From assembly GCA_016946835.1 (NCBI GenBank), contig JACVTC010000199.1:175001-216421 (forward strand): DNA of 41,421 nt, in the 5' to 3' direction. The stretch comes from Neocallimastix lanati (nom. inval.). Lineage: Eukaryota; Neocallimastigomycota; Neocallimastigomycetes; Neocallimastigales; Neocallimastigaceae. Both the position numbers and the translations under genes were made by a program. The notes beneath the pieces were generated by a model. That model did not search any database and had not been told where the DNA came from. It was given only the letters and a program-made list of their open reading frames with translations. This document shows, piece after piece, positions 23,316 through 33,729 of the stretch; position 1 is the stretch's first letter, and every line of letters starts with the position of its first letter.

Positions 23316-26300
23316 ATGGAGGGTCAACAACCAAACCAACTACCGATTCATCCTGCTACTCAACTGAAAATTATTAACGATCCACCGTTATTTTCTGGAT
23401 CTACAAAGGATCTTGATGGTTTTTTAACTCGAGTGGAATTGGCAATTGAGGTGAATCCTCATAGATTCCCCGATGATAGGAGAAGAGTAATGTTTGTAAT
23501 CTCCTATTTAACAGGAAAAGCTTTAAATTGGGCTTCATGCCTCAGAAGGAATAACAATCCTGTCTTAGGAAATTATGGAAATTTTATTGCTGAACTTCGT
23601 AGAAATTTCGGAGACCCTGATGTAGAAGCTGTTATTGCTAACGGAAAATTGTGTAACATACGCCAATTTAAATATGGACATGTTGTAGAGTATATCTCCG
23701 AGTTCCAAAAAATAAGTCAATACTCCGACTTTAATGAACCGGCCAAGATATACATGTTCATAAAAGGTCTCCATTATAAGATGAGAGAAAAACTTGCTAT
23801 TGTTAATCCAAACCCAGACAATTTGGAAAACTTATTTAGAGAGGCCGTAACGATTGAAAATCTAACAAAAAGAAACGATCTTAGAGAATATTATCTTACT
23901 CATCAGGACAGACGGAACTACAACCAAAATGACCCCATGGATGTCGATCTTTACCGAATTAAAAAGGGTCAAACTGCTACTAGATACTTTCCCTCTCACA
24001 GAAAAAATTACAATGAGCAAAATAACCCTTTTAGGGAAGAACGAAAAAGAAAGGGCTTATGCTTCATTTGTGGTAAGGCTGGGCATTTACAGTTTAATTG
24101 CCCTAACAAGAAAAGACCAAAAAATATAAAACTCATCAATAGAGCATCTGATACAGAAGCAGCTTCAACTTCTTCCTCTGCGCCGACTTCTTCTGTCAGA
24201 CGAATTAAAAAGATTTGTGAAAATGAAAATGTTTACAGAATTCTTGATATTGTTGAAAAAGAAAATATGTTCTTTAAAGGTAAAACAAATATCCTTGATT
24301 TCTACATTAAAACCAACAATTCCGAAGAAACTAAAGTGAAGGTTCTTATTGACTCAGGTTCTGACATTAACTGCATGCATCCTGAATTTGCTAGGGTTAA
24401 TAAAATCAATTTGATCAATGCTGATAATTCCTTTAAAGTTGCTGGTCTTGGTTATGGTTTATCTACTGTTAAGAAAATGACAGAAAAATGTATCCTCCGT
24501 TTTAAGAATCACTTGGAAGTTATTCAATTATACGCCCTTCGTATCCCCGATGTAGATATCATTTTAGGACTCCCTTGGATTGAAAAACATTGCCCTATTA
24601 ACTACCATGATTCAAAGAAAATCTCTTTCAGTTCAGGATACTGTGCTCGACACTGTAATGTAGGGAAAAGAAATAGAAAAAATAAGAATAAAAAGAAGTT
24701 AAATAAAATTTCTACTAAAGGAAAGGAACCATATGAAGAACTTTCCGTAACAAAGGAAAAAAATAATCCTAAGCGTAAGTATTCCTTCGAATCTGATTCC
24801 GATATGGATTCTGATGAAGAAATTACGATTAGAGGTCGTCGTACTCGTATTAAAACTTGTAGTGAAAAAGAAGAACTTAATGATGTAAAAAATTTTTGTA
24901 TAATTAATTATGATAGTGATGTAAATGATAGTTTTATGTTTGATTATGATGATGAAATTTATGAATTTAGTGATAGTAATAATATTAATTTAGATGAATT
25001 AAATAAAATTTGTAAAATTGATATTTTATGTAATAATGTAACAAAAAATTGTAATCATAATGATAATTTTAATAAAGATGAAAATAAAAAGTATATTTCT
25101 AAAAAGTGTTCTGTGAAAAATTTGTGTTGTATCTGTAATTGTTTAAAAATTAGTAATTTTGAGAATAAATTAAATCAAAAAATTATAGGAATACCTCCTA
25201 TTTATAACAATTACGCAGAAGTATTCAATGAAAGAAATTGCAACATACTCCCTCCACATCGTGAATATGATTGTGAAATAAGATTAAAGGATAATTCAAA
25301 TTTATTTTATGGTCCAATATATCCTTTAACTGAGGCAGAACGAGATGAACTAAAAAAGTATATAAAAGAAAATTTAGAAAAAGGATTCATTAGAAAATCC
25401 AAATCACCCGCTGGTGCACCTGTATTATTTGTTAAAAAGAAAGATGGTTCATTGAGATTATGTGTTGATTATAGAAAATTGAATGAAATGACCATCCGTA
25501 ATTCTTATCCTCTTCCTTTAATAAGTGAATTATTAGATAGAGTTAAAGGTGCAAAATATTTTACCAAGTTGGACTTAAAGTCTGCCTACAATTTAGTAAG
25601 AATTAAAGAAGGTGATGAGTACAAGACTGCATTTCGTACTAGATATGGTCATTTTGAATATTTAGTTATGCCTTTTGGCTTAAAAAATGCTCCAGCCACC
25701 TTCCAGCATTTTATAAATGATGTTCTTAGCGATTACTTAGATGATTTTGTTATTTCTTACATTGATGATATATTAATTTATTCGAATAGTTTAGAGGAAC
25801 ATCATGAACACGTTAAAAAGGTGCTTAAAAAATTATTAGAAAATGACTTGTACATTAAATTAGAGAAATGTGAATTCGATGTTACTGAAACCACTTTCCT
25901 TGGTTACATTTTATCAAAAGACGGCTTGAAAGTTGATCCTGAAAAGGTTAAAGCTATCCTAGATTGGCCTGTTCCTTCTAATGTAAAGGAAATACAATCA
26001 TTTATTGGATTATGTAATTATTATAGAATTTTTATCAAGGATTTTGCTAAGATTGCGCGGCCCTTACATAAACTTACCAGGAAAAATGTTCCATTTCTCT
26101 GGGGTTCTGATCAACAAAAATCCTTTGATAAATTTAAAGAACTTTTTACTTCTGCTCCAATTTTAAGAAATCCTGATAGTAACAAACCTTTCATTGTGGA
26201 AACTGATGCTTCTAATTTCGCTGTTGGAGCTATACTTTCCCAAGAATTTGATGGTCAGTTACACCCAATTGCTTTTATTTCTACCAGTCTAACCAAATCT

Positions 26301-28199
26301 CAACTAAATTACCCCATTTATGATAAAGAGCTTCTTGCAATTAAAGTTGTTTTGGAAGAATGGCGTCATTACCTTGAAGGTGCTCGCCATCCATTTACTA
26401 TTTATACCGATCATAAAAACCTTACTTTTCCTAGGAAGCCTGAGCTACTTTCTCAACGACAAATTCGTTGGTATGAATTTCTTTCTCGTTTCGATTTTAT
26501 TCTTGTGTATCGTTCTGGTAAAAAATCTGGTAAACCAGATATTTTGTCAAGAAGAAGTGATCATTTATTTGATTGTTCTCGTGATGTTTCTTGTTGTGTT
26601 ATTAATCGTAACTCATGTGACGAGTCCTTAATTAATTCTATTTTGAAATCTTTAAATAATGATGATCTTTTTATAAAAATTAAATCATTTATTTTAAATA
26701 ATAGTAATGTTAATCCACCTATTAAATTTATTGATAAGTGTAAAATTGATAAGGAAGGTTTCTTACTTTTTGATAACTTAATTTATGTCCCTCAGAATCT
26801 TCGTACAAGAGTTCTTGAAATACACCATGACTCTGTTACTGCTGGTCATTTCGGTGTACGCAAAACATTTGATTTGATTAATCGTAACTTTTGGTGGCCT
26901 AAGTTACGTAATGATGTTAAAAAGTTTGTTAAGTCCTGTGAAACTTGCTGCAAAGCTAAAGTTCCAAGACATAAACCCTACGGTCTTTTATCTCCTTTGT
27001 CTACCCCCGACAGACCATGGTCAGACATCTCCATGGATTTTATTGTTGAATTACCGAAATCCAAAGATATGACCACTGTCATGACTGTTGTAGATAGATT
27101 GACTAAAATGGCACATTTTATTCCTTTGCGTTGTCTTCCTACTGCTTCAATTGCTGCCGATTCTTTTATTAACCATATCTTTAGGTTACATGGCTTTCCT
27201 GATTCCATTGTTTCGGATAGAGGTACGCAATTTACTTCTGATTTTTGGAATCGTCTTTGCGAATTATTAAACATTAAGTTGTCATTCTCCACTTCGAACC
27301 ATCCGCAGACTGATGGTCAAACGGAGAGGGTGAACGGAATATTGGAACAATATCTCCGTTGTTTCATAAATGAAAAACAAAATAATTGGGTTGACTTGTT
27401 GCCTTTTGCCGAATTTGCTTATAATAATACTCTGCAACAATCAATCAATCAATCACCATTTTTTGCAAACTATGGATTTAATCCAAAATTTAGTTTAGAA
27501 ATTCCTTCTTCAGATAGTCCTCATAGAGCTGATGTTAGAGTGAAAGATATAAATGAAAATATTAAATTTTTAAAGGAAAATTTAGAGTCAGCTAAAGAAA
27601 CTTATAAAAAGTATGCCGATTTCAAAAGATCATCCTCGCCAGATTTTGAAGTTGGTAAAAAAGTTTGGTTACTCAAAGGAAATACAACTAAGAATGTAAA
27701 AAGGAAATTAGCAGACCAAATGCTTGGTCCATTTGAAATTGTGAAGAAAGTTAGTTCATTAGCCTACGAACTCAAATTACCAAGTAATATGCGTTGTCAC
27801 CCTGTTTTCCATGTATCTTTACTGGAACCATTTTATGAAAATGAATTTGCTAATAGAAATAATAGGAAAAGAAAGAATATTAAGTTAACTACCGATACCA
27901 TAAATAAGATTCCTGAAAGAATTATTGATATGAGGACATATAGAGGAAAAAATCGTTTCCTCATATCTTGGAAAGGCCTAGATTCTGTTGAAGATTCTTG
28001 GATCGATGAAGATCAAATTTACGATAGACAGCTAATTCAAGAGTACTTTCGTAAATCTAAAAGGAATAAACGAAATAATGTGGTTGATGATGGTGATAAA
28101 GATTTTAATGAAGAATACATTAGGCATAAATATCAACCATTTATAATTGACATTCCTTCCCGGAGATTGAACTCTATAGTTCGCAGGAGCTCAACTTAA
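23316..28199 (+). CDS. gag-pol: Gag-Pol polyprotein of element C with chromodomain
   Basis: 1,627 residues in one frame. Gag (about 1-200) has the retrotransposon-gag pattern, with YLTGKALNWA near 70, then a CCHC zinc knuckle starting at Cys249. Protease has canonical Asp-Ser-Gly from Asp346. A Lys-rich then Asn/Asp-rich linker (about 455-600) leads to reverse transcriptase with YIDD at 815-818. RNase H starts near Asp964. Integrase has an HHCC region, Asp1241, Asp1301 and Glu1337 (35 residues between the last two). A chromodomain at about 1533-1580 has the FLISWKGL...DSWI core that in chromoviruses binds modified histone tails. The ATG at 23316 is the first in-frame start before the gag domain. 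No lesion is seen. A fused frame means Gag excess must be set after translation, as in Tf1-type elements. Confidence 0.95.
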   Translation: MEGQQPNQLPIHPATQLKIINDPPLFSGSTKDLDGFLTRVELAIEVNPHRFPDDRRRVMFVISYLTGKALNWASCLRRNNNPVLGNYGNFIAELRRNFGDPDVEAVIANGKLCNIRQFKYGHVVEYISEFQKISQYSDFNEPAKIYMFIKGLHYKMREKLAIVNPNPDNLENLFREAVTIENLTKRNDLREYYLTHQDRRNYNQNDPMDVDLYRIKKGQTATRYFPSHRKNYNEQNNPFREERKRKGLCFICGKAGHLQFNCPNKKRPKNIKLINRASDTEAASTSSSAPTSSVRRIKKICENENVYRILDIVEKENMFFKGKTNILDFYIKTNNSEETKVKVLIDSGSDINCMHPEFARVNKINLINADNSFKVAGLGYGLSTVKKMTEKCILRFKNHLEVIQLYALRIPDVDIILGLPWIEKHCPINYHDSKKISFSSGYCARHCNVGKRNRKNKNKKKLNKISTKGKEPYEELSVTKEKNNPKRKYSFESDSDMDSDEEITIRGRRTRIKTCSEKEELNDVKNFCIINYDSDVNDSFMFDYDDEIYEFSDSNNINLDELNKICKIDILCNNVTKNCNHNDNFNKDENKKYISKKCSVKNLCCICNCLKISNFENKLNQKIIGIPPIYNNYAEVFNERNCNILPPHREYDCEIRLKDNSNLFYGPIYPLTEAERDELKKYIKENLEKGFIRKSKSPAGAPVLFVKKKDGSLRLCVDYRKLNEMTIRNSYPLPLISELLDRVKGAKYFTKLDLKSAYNLVRIKEGDEYKTAFRTRYGHFEYLVMPFGLKNAPATFQHFINDVLSDYLDDFVISYIDDILIYSNSLEEHHEHVKKVLKKLLENDLYIKLEKCEFDVTETTFLGYILSKDGLKVDPEKVKAILDWPVPSNVKEIQSFIGLCNYYRIFIKDFAKIARPLHKLTRKNVPFLWGSDQQKSFDKFKELFTSAPILRNPDSNKPFIVETDASNFAVGAILSQEFDGQLHPIAFISTSLTKSQLNYPIYDKELLAIKVVLEEWRHYLEGARHPFTIYTDHKNLTFPRKPELLSQRQIRWYEFLSRFDFILVYRSGKKSGKPDILSRRSDHLFDCSRDVSCCVINRNSCDESLINSILKSLNNDDLFIKIKSFILNNSNVNPPIKFIDKCKIDKEGFLLFDNLIYVPQNLRTRVLEIHHDSVTAGHFGVRKTFDLINRNFWWPKLRNDVKKFVKSCETCCKAKVPRHKPYGLLSPLSTPDRPWSDISMDFIVELPKSKDMTTVMTVVDRLTKMAHFIPLRCLPTASIAADSFINHIFRLHGFPDSIVSDRGTQFTSDFWNRLCELLNIKLSFSTSNHPQTDGQTERVNGILEQYLRCFINEKQNNWVDLLPFAEFAYNNTLQQSINQSPFFANYGFNPKFSLEIPSSDSPHRADVRVKDINENIKFLKENLESAKETYKKYADFKRSSSPDFEVGKKVWLLKGNTTKNVKRKLADQMLGPFEIVKKVSSLAYELKLPSNMRCHPVFHVSLLEPFYENEFANRNNRKRKNIKLTTDTINKIPERIIDMRTYRGKNRFLISWKGLDSVEDSWIDEDQIYDRQLIQEYFRKSKRNKRNNVVDDGDKDFNEEYIRHKYQPFIIDIPSRRLNSIVRRSST

Positions 28200-28209
28200 A
28201 GGGCGAGAA

Positions 28210-28986
28210 TGTAAAGATTTAATAAAATATTTAATAAATTAATTATTACATAATTAATTAATGTAATAAAATTACATAAATTTATGATTTACGTATATGA
28301 AAATTAATTATAAATTTATGTAAACTTTTCATAAAGGAAAAATTATTATTTAAATAATTTTGGATAATAACTTAAATCTAAATAATTTATTTAAGTTAGT
28401 TAATTTAGTTTAGTTTATTTAAAATAGTTATTCTATTTAACTTAGTTAATTTAGTTTAGTTAGTTTAAAATACTTTAAAATTAATTTCGGAATAGTTTTA
28501 AATAGTTAAAATTAGTTTAAATAGTTTACAAAAATAGTTTTGAATTGTAAATATATAAACATTAGTATTAATAATATTTATATAATAAATATATAATAAA
28601 TGAGTTGTTATTGAATTTAATTATTATTGTAAATAAGTTGAAAGTTTATTAAATTAATTATTGTTTAGTTTAGTTAATTATTATTTAATAAAATTATTAA
28701 TAAATATTTTGTTTATAAATAAATAGTAATATATGTAAATTAGATAGAAATAATATATTATAATGTAATAATGAAAAAATATAAATACATGTAAATTTCT
28801 ATAATTAAATCGATGTATTAGTTATTGACTATATGATAGTTAATAACAAAAAGAGATTTAATTTTTTTAATTAATAAAGATTATTTTATTTAAAAAAAAA
28901 AAACGAATTTTTATTACGTGTTTTTTTTTTTTATTTTGGTGTTAAAATTTGTTATTTGTAATCTGTTTCTGATAGAACTCTTTACA
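28210..28986 (+). repeat. 3' LTR of element C
   Basis: 777 bp, preceded by the purine tract AAAGGGCGAGAA (28198-28209), which overlaps the last base or two of the stop codon. Differences from the 5' LTR that I can see are C/A near its start, C/T in ATCGATG(C/T)ATTAG, and two single-base T-run changes. Confidence 0.92.
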
Positions 28987-28991
28987 GAATG

Positions 28992-29366
28992 GTTCTTTTA
29001 TTAATATTAATTTAGTTTATTAATAATTTAACCTATAAACATGTTTATTAGTATAGTTTAGTGTAGTTTTACATTTAGTTTACATTAATAACATAAGAGA
29101 TTTTAGTAATTAATTATATTTTATTGAATGATTTAATTATATTTTAACTAGTTAACAAATATTTATATTGATGATGTATTTTTATTGATGAATGATAATA
29201 AATAAATAAAATAAATAAACTAAATATTAAAGTGTGAATATTATTATTGTGTGTATTATTCTATATAATATTAGAATATATTATTTTGTCAATTATTCCC
29301 TACTGTTATCGTCCAAATAAAATAAAATAAATATTGATATTGATGTTTAATAAAAATATCATATCA
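28992..29366 (+). repeat. Solo LTR E, right part
   Basis: Continues LTR E after the GAATG copy and ends AATATCATATCA. The 3' part has TTATTCCCTACTG, matching the AATTCCCT block near the ends of the B and D LTRs. TTCT (29367-29370) follows, then LTR F. Confidence 0.78.
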
Positions 29367-29370
29367 TTCT

Positions 29371-30393
29371 TGATACGGGGTGTCACTAAATACCTTGTAT
29401 TTCCTATTAAATACTCTTAATAATAATAAAATAAAAACTATTATTAAATCTTATTATTAAGGTCTTTTATTAATATCAAATCTAATTAAAAATTATTATT
29501 AAATATTTTTATTAATTTCTTTATTAATATCAAATCTAATAAAAATTATTATTAAATATTCTTATAAATTTCTTTTATTAATATTAAATATAATAAAAAT
29601 TATTATTAAATATTCTTATTAAAATCTTTTATTAATATCAAATATAATAAAAATTATTATTAAATATTCTAATAAAAATCTTTTATTAATATTAAATATA
29701 ATAAAAATTATTATTAAATATTCTTATTAAAAATTATATAATATTTAAATCATTATTAATTCTTATTTTTATATTAAGAATAATAAAAACCTATTTCAAT
29801 AAATATTTGATATAAAATACAGAATTATAAGTTTCTGTATAATATTTTCTAAACCTTTGAAATAAACTAAAAATAAATCAAAAATCAAAAATAAATTAAA
29901 TCTTTATTAAAAATAAAAATGAACTAAAATACAGAATTTCAATAATAAAAAAATGATCTAAAATACAGAAAATATCAATTCTGTATAATTCTCTCTCTGA
30001 AAAACAATATCAAGAAGAAGCTACCGCCCGGAATGCCCTTCGTGATACAATCTCTAAATTAATTTTTTATATTTTAATTTAATAAATGTTATTTTTTTTT
30101 TAAAAAAATAATTTAAAATAATAGTTAAAAATTAAAATAAAATAGTTATAATAGTTTTTTTATAAAGAATATATTGATAATAAATAAAATGTATTAAAAT
30201 AAAAGTATAAAAAGAAGAATAAATTTCTTTCTTTTTAATACTGGGAACAAATAATTTTAATTTTAAATTTAAATAAAGAATATTTTAAAATTTAATTTTT
30301 TTTTTCTTGTTTCCAAATCTATTTTTATAGTTATGTGTTAATATTTATTTTTTTGTTTTGAATATCTTAGTGTTTCAACCCCAGCCCGTATCA
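29371..30393 (+). repeat. LTR-like remnant F (solo LTR or shortened element)
   Basis: 1,023 bp beginning TGATACGGGGTG and ending CAGCCCGTATCA; the ends are inverted complements over about nine bases. It is bounded by TTCT on both sides (29367-29370 and 30394-30397). About five imperfect 55-60-bp tandem units (AATATTCTTATTAAA... TTTTATTAATAT...) fill 29440-29740. No coding sequence. At 30043 an internal TGATAC follows CGGAATGCCCTTCG, so it could instead be a shortened element plus its 3' LTR. Confidence 0.6.
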
Positions 30394-30955
30394 TTCTTGA
30401 TGTATATCCAGTAGAAATAATATAAAATAATAGAAAAATTATTTAGATGTTGTTGAAATTATAACTGAATTGAAATCTCAATTTCAGTTATTTACATTTC
30501 AATAATTAAAAATATTATTTATTTAATTATAAATAATATATATATTTAAATAATTAATAATTAATATAAATTCTTGTATAATATTTAAAGGGTTATCTTA
30601 GGCCTAATAATCCTGAGAATATTAATAAATAAGGTTTATATTAATAATTAATTTCAATGATACATTTGACGTCACGTGTATTTTATTTATATTATGTTTT
30701 TATATATGTTTACAACATATCTATATTAAATTCATTTATTCAAATTAATTATATAATTAAATTTATCCTTATATTTTATTATTATTTATATTATTATTAT
30801 CTTATAATTAAATATTATTATTATGAAACTTACAAAGTATAAAAGAAAGATGTAAAAATCTATCTTTTATGTTCTTTGTAAGGTTATTGTAAAATTACCT
30901 TAATAGTAATATATTATAGATATTTTATTATTAAATAAAATCAATAAATTTAAAA

Positions 30956-31397
30956 CATAGACTTGCACATATGGGTACCCATCTCCCATATGGCCATACA
31001 GTTATTAATTAACTGTAAGGTGATGAGTTATTGGCATACTGTATCAGCTTCGCCGCTCTCAATCGTCGTTACACACTGCCCGGAGATGCATTCCTAACGT
31101 TCCTACATATATCTCTAATGACCACGAGCATCAGAACGGAACCATTAACTCCTCCCTAGTGGGTGTAATCATTGGCGATTGGAAACTTTACAATCATCAA
31201 GGTCTATGCTTCAATTCAAAGCGTAGTATCAGGGTTGGGTGAAATAATCATCTGAGGGAAAGCCTTATGGACATCACGTGTGGTCTCATGATATCCCAGG
31301 ATAGAAACCTCATCCGATTATTTGGTGCCATGCCGAGGATTCGAACCCCGCCCTCTACAGTGACCTGTATCGTCCTAACCGACTGGACCAACATGGC
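30956..31397 (-). mobile_element. tRNA-headed SINE, 442 bp
   Basis: Much more GC-rich than its surroundings and flanked by a perfect 16-bp duplication. On the minus strand the first 72 nt (31397-31326) are tRNA-like, followed by an encoded CCA (31325-31323). A body of about 365 nt follows and ends in two perfect hairpins, TACAGTTA/TAACTGTA (30997-31004/31010-31017) and CATATGGG/CCCATATG (30968-30975/30985-30992). In the transcribed orientation no TTTT occurs within the 442 bp; the first is in the duplication right after its 3' end. This fits a Pol III transcript moved by a LINE. I recognise no named SINE family. Confidence 0.85.
31323..31397 (-). ncRNA. tRNA-like head of the SINE (Asp-like, abnormal anticodon arm)
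   Basis: Acceptor GCCATGT/GCATGGC pairs over 7 bp (one G-U). D-stem is GTCC/GGAC, T-arm is CGGGG-TTCGAAT-CCTCG, then discriminator A and CCA. The anticodon arm is about two nt short: TACAG/CTGTA closes on GTCA, so a normal 7-nt loop is not possible. GTC would be an Asp anticodon. A-box-like TGGTCCAGTCGG and B-box GGTTCGAATCC are intact, so Pol III transcription is plausible while decoding is not. Confidence 0.75.
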
Positions 31398-32823
31398 ATC
31401 AATAAATTTAAAATCAAATTAATTTGATAATTCTAATTATCAAAGTTTATTATAAATAAATTTTTATTAAACTAAACATTTAAATATTTATTATTATTAT
31501 TATATATCTATATAGTATATTACTATATAGACATATCGACTTAGTGAATATTTTTATTAAAACATATTATTTTATTTAAATTTAAATTATAAATTATATC
31601 AAAATCTTAACAGATGTCAAAGTTTTAAGATAATTTGGTCTTAACGATTAGGTCAAGATGCCAAATTATAGTAATTAATTAATAATTTAATTTTACTCTT
31701 ATTTAAAACATATTGTTATTAGTAAATTTTATAATTAAATTTTTATTTAAAATATAAATTTTATTTAATTTTAATAATATTTTATTACATTATTATTTTA
31801 TATAATTATTACTATAATTTAAATTACAATAATCCTACAAAGGATTAATCAAAAGATTTAAACATGTATTTATATAAAATAATTAATTATTAAAATATTA
31901 ATTATTAATATGAATATGTAATAGTATTAATATAAGTTTGATATTGATAATATAAAGTAAGATAGTAATATAAATATTTAATATAAATAAAATATAAGAA
32001 TATAATATGTAGAAATTAATTTAATATGACAATCACGTGTTTACATTATTTAATATATATTAATTTCAATATGTAAATAATATTTAGTAATTAGTTGGCC
32101 TAGACTAATTCCTAAATATTTTAATAAAGTTAATTTAATAATAATTATTATATTATTATTTTTTAATATTGAAATTCAAATAACTGAATTATTGAAATTG
32201 AAATTGAAATTGAAATTGAAATTGAAATTGAAATTGAAATTCAGTTATTATCTTAACATTAGAAAAATTATTAATATAAATATTTATTAAAAATTAATTT
32301 TATATAATGAATCTTAAAATATATTATTAAAGATAATTTATTATTATTAATAATTATTAAAATATTAAATTAAATAATAATATTAAAAATATTAAAAGAA
32401 TTGTTGATTATATAGTAAAATTAGTTATATTAATTATAACGGAGATTGAATGTTTAATTAAATTGATGTTAATATTAAAATAATTTTTAAATAATGTTAA
32501 ACAATATGAATTAATAGTTATAAGTAAAAAGTTATGAATATTTATATTTATTAATTAATTTTAGTGTTTCGATAAATAAAATTTATAAAATTAGTAAAAA
32601 TATAATTATGAAAATAATTTATAAATAAATATTTTCTTTTTTTTAATGAATAATAATAAAACATGTATTTTTTTTTATGATAAAATATAATAAATAAAAT
32701 AATAAAAGATAAATAAATAAAAAGTAAATATAATTATTGTAATATAATATTCTTGGAGTAATTCCCTTTTGCACAAACGCCCAACTAACATATACGGTAT
32801 TTAATAAAATATCGTATCAAAAA

Positions 32824-32840
32824 TGGTGGAGAATCCGGGC
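32824..32840 (+). promoter_or_regulatory. Primer binding site of D
   Basis: TGGTGGAGAATCCGGGC, four nt after the LTR, identical to the site in B although the LTRs of the two have diverged. Confidence 0.75.
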
Positions 32841-32968
32841 GTGCAAACCAAGAATATTATGAAATTTATATTTATATTGATATTTACTTTTTAAAAATAA
32901 AGACAATTAAATAATTAATATTAAATTAAAATTAAATAATTAATTTTTTTTATAATAGTAATAAAAAA

Positions 32969-33011
<43 letters not shown>

Positions 33012-33046
33012 GTAAAATTATTATGATTATTATTAAATAATAATTA

Positions 33047-33190
33047 AAGGTAACTGGGAGTTCGAACTAGAATAAAAACGAATAAGTCTTTAATTATTAT
33101 TAGTATAGTTAATTTTTTTTATTATCATCTTTATTAGTAATTAAAGACAACTGGGAATTCGGACCAGTATAAAAACGAATAAACCTTTAA
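33047..33190 (+). repeat. Two-copy repeat in leader of D
   Basis: AACTGGGAGTTCGAACTAGA (about 33052) and AACTGGGAATTCGGACCAGT (about 33148) head two similar stretches that continue with AATAAAAACGAATAA and CTTTAATTA. They are among the few mixed-composition sequences of the leader. Confidence 0.75.
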
Positions 33191-33269
33191 TTAAGAAATG
33201 ATATTATAATAAAAAGTAGTAATAGTTTAGTATAAAAATTAACATTAAATAATATTTTATTAATAGTAT

Positions 33270-33604
33270 ATGTGATAATATTTAGAACAAAAAAAAATAA
33301 TAGATAATATTTTAATAATAATAATAAATAATATTTTAGTGATAGTAAATTAAGTAATAATTAATAATAATAAATAATATTTTATTTTTAGTAATAGTGA
33401 ATTAAGTAATAATTAATAATAATAAATAATATTTTAGTAATAGTGAATTAAGTAATAATTAATAATAATAAATAATATTTTAGTAATAGTGAATTAATAA
33501 TTAATAATAATAAATAATATTTTAGTAATAGTGAATTAATAATTAATAATAATAAATAATATTTTAGTAATAGTAATATTTTAGTAATAGTGTATAAAAT
33601 AAGA

Positions 33605-33661
<57 letters not shown>
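33270..33661 (+). repeat. Tandem repeats and (AAT)n in leader of D
   Basis: Six or more imperfect units of about 40-50 bp contain AATAATATTTTAGTAATAGT and GAATTAAGTAATAATTAATA, followed by an (AAT)n array (about 33608-33661). Non-coding, lying just upstream of gag. Confidence 0.8.
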
Positions 33662-33663
<2 letters not shown>

Positions 33664-33729
33664 TAATATTATTATACGCGTAAAAGTATATAAGAATATA
33701 ATTTCAAATTAAAACAATAATTAGATAAA

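Larger units (their letters stand above)
21809..28986 (+). mobile_element. Element C: intact chromovirus (Ty3/gypsy with chromodomain)
   Basis: 7,178 bp with LTRs 21809-22587 and 28210-28986, flanked by the 5-bp duplication GAATG (21804-21808 and 28987-28991). One uninterrupted Gag-Pol ORF ends 10 bp before the 3' LTR. It belongs to a different lineage from A, B and D: fused ORF, canonical protease, chromodomain, different LTR ends (TGTAAAG...TTTACA) and a 5-bp duplication. LTRs differ by about two substitutions plus T-run lengths, so it is young and possibly active. Confidence 0.94.
30940..31413 (-). repeat. 16-bp target-site duplication around SINE
   Basis: ATCAATAAATTTAAAA occurs at 30940-30955 and 31398-31413, perfectly matched, bracketing the 442-bp insertion. 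Length and A/T-rich target are typical of LINE-driven insertion. Confidence 0.9.
30448..32258. mobile_element. Insertion X: 1.8-kb non-coding element with inverted-repeat ends
   Basis: Absent from the 3' LTR of D, so its borders are exact. It is flanked by TTAGA (30443-30447 and 32259-32263). Ends are TGTTGTTGAAATTATAACTG and, inverted, TGTTAAGATAATAACTGAA. Similarity continues inward in inverted form, including CAATTTCAGTTATTT/ATTTCAATA blocks and an AGGCC...CACGTG stretch (about 30610-30680 against 32035-32115). No ORF of note. It could be a foldback or MITE-like DNA element, or a large solo LTR with TG...CA ends. It carries the SINE at 30956-31397. Confidence 0.7.
30398..32819 (+). repeat. 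5' LTR of element D, interrupted
   Basis: 30398-30447 plus 32264-32819 (606 bp joined) match the 599-bp 3' LTR. Ends are TGATGTATATCC and ATCGTATCA. An 1,811-bp insertion with a TTAGA duplication separates the two parts. Confidence 0.88.

Noticed and set aside
30657-30842. 61-residue + strand ORF in insertion X
   Set aside because: Tyr/Ile/Leu-only composition from ATT/TAT-rich DNA, no recognisable domain, lies in a non-coding insertion.
31323-31397. Functional tRNA-Asp gene
   Set aside because: Anticodon arm is too short for a 7-nt loop, CCA is encoded, no Pol III terminator follows, and a target duplication brackets a longer unit; it is the head of a SINE.
30398-32819. A 2.4-kb LTR for element D
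   Set aside because: The 3' LTR is 599 bp and aligns to both ends of this interval, so the middle is an insertion with its own target duplication.
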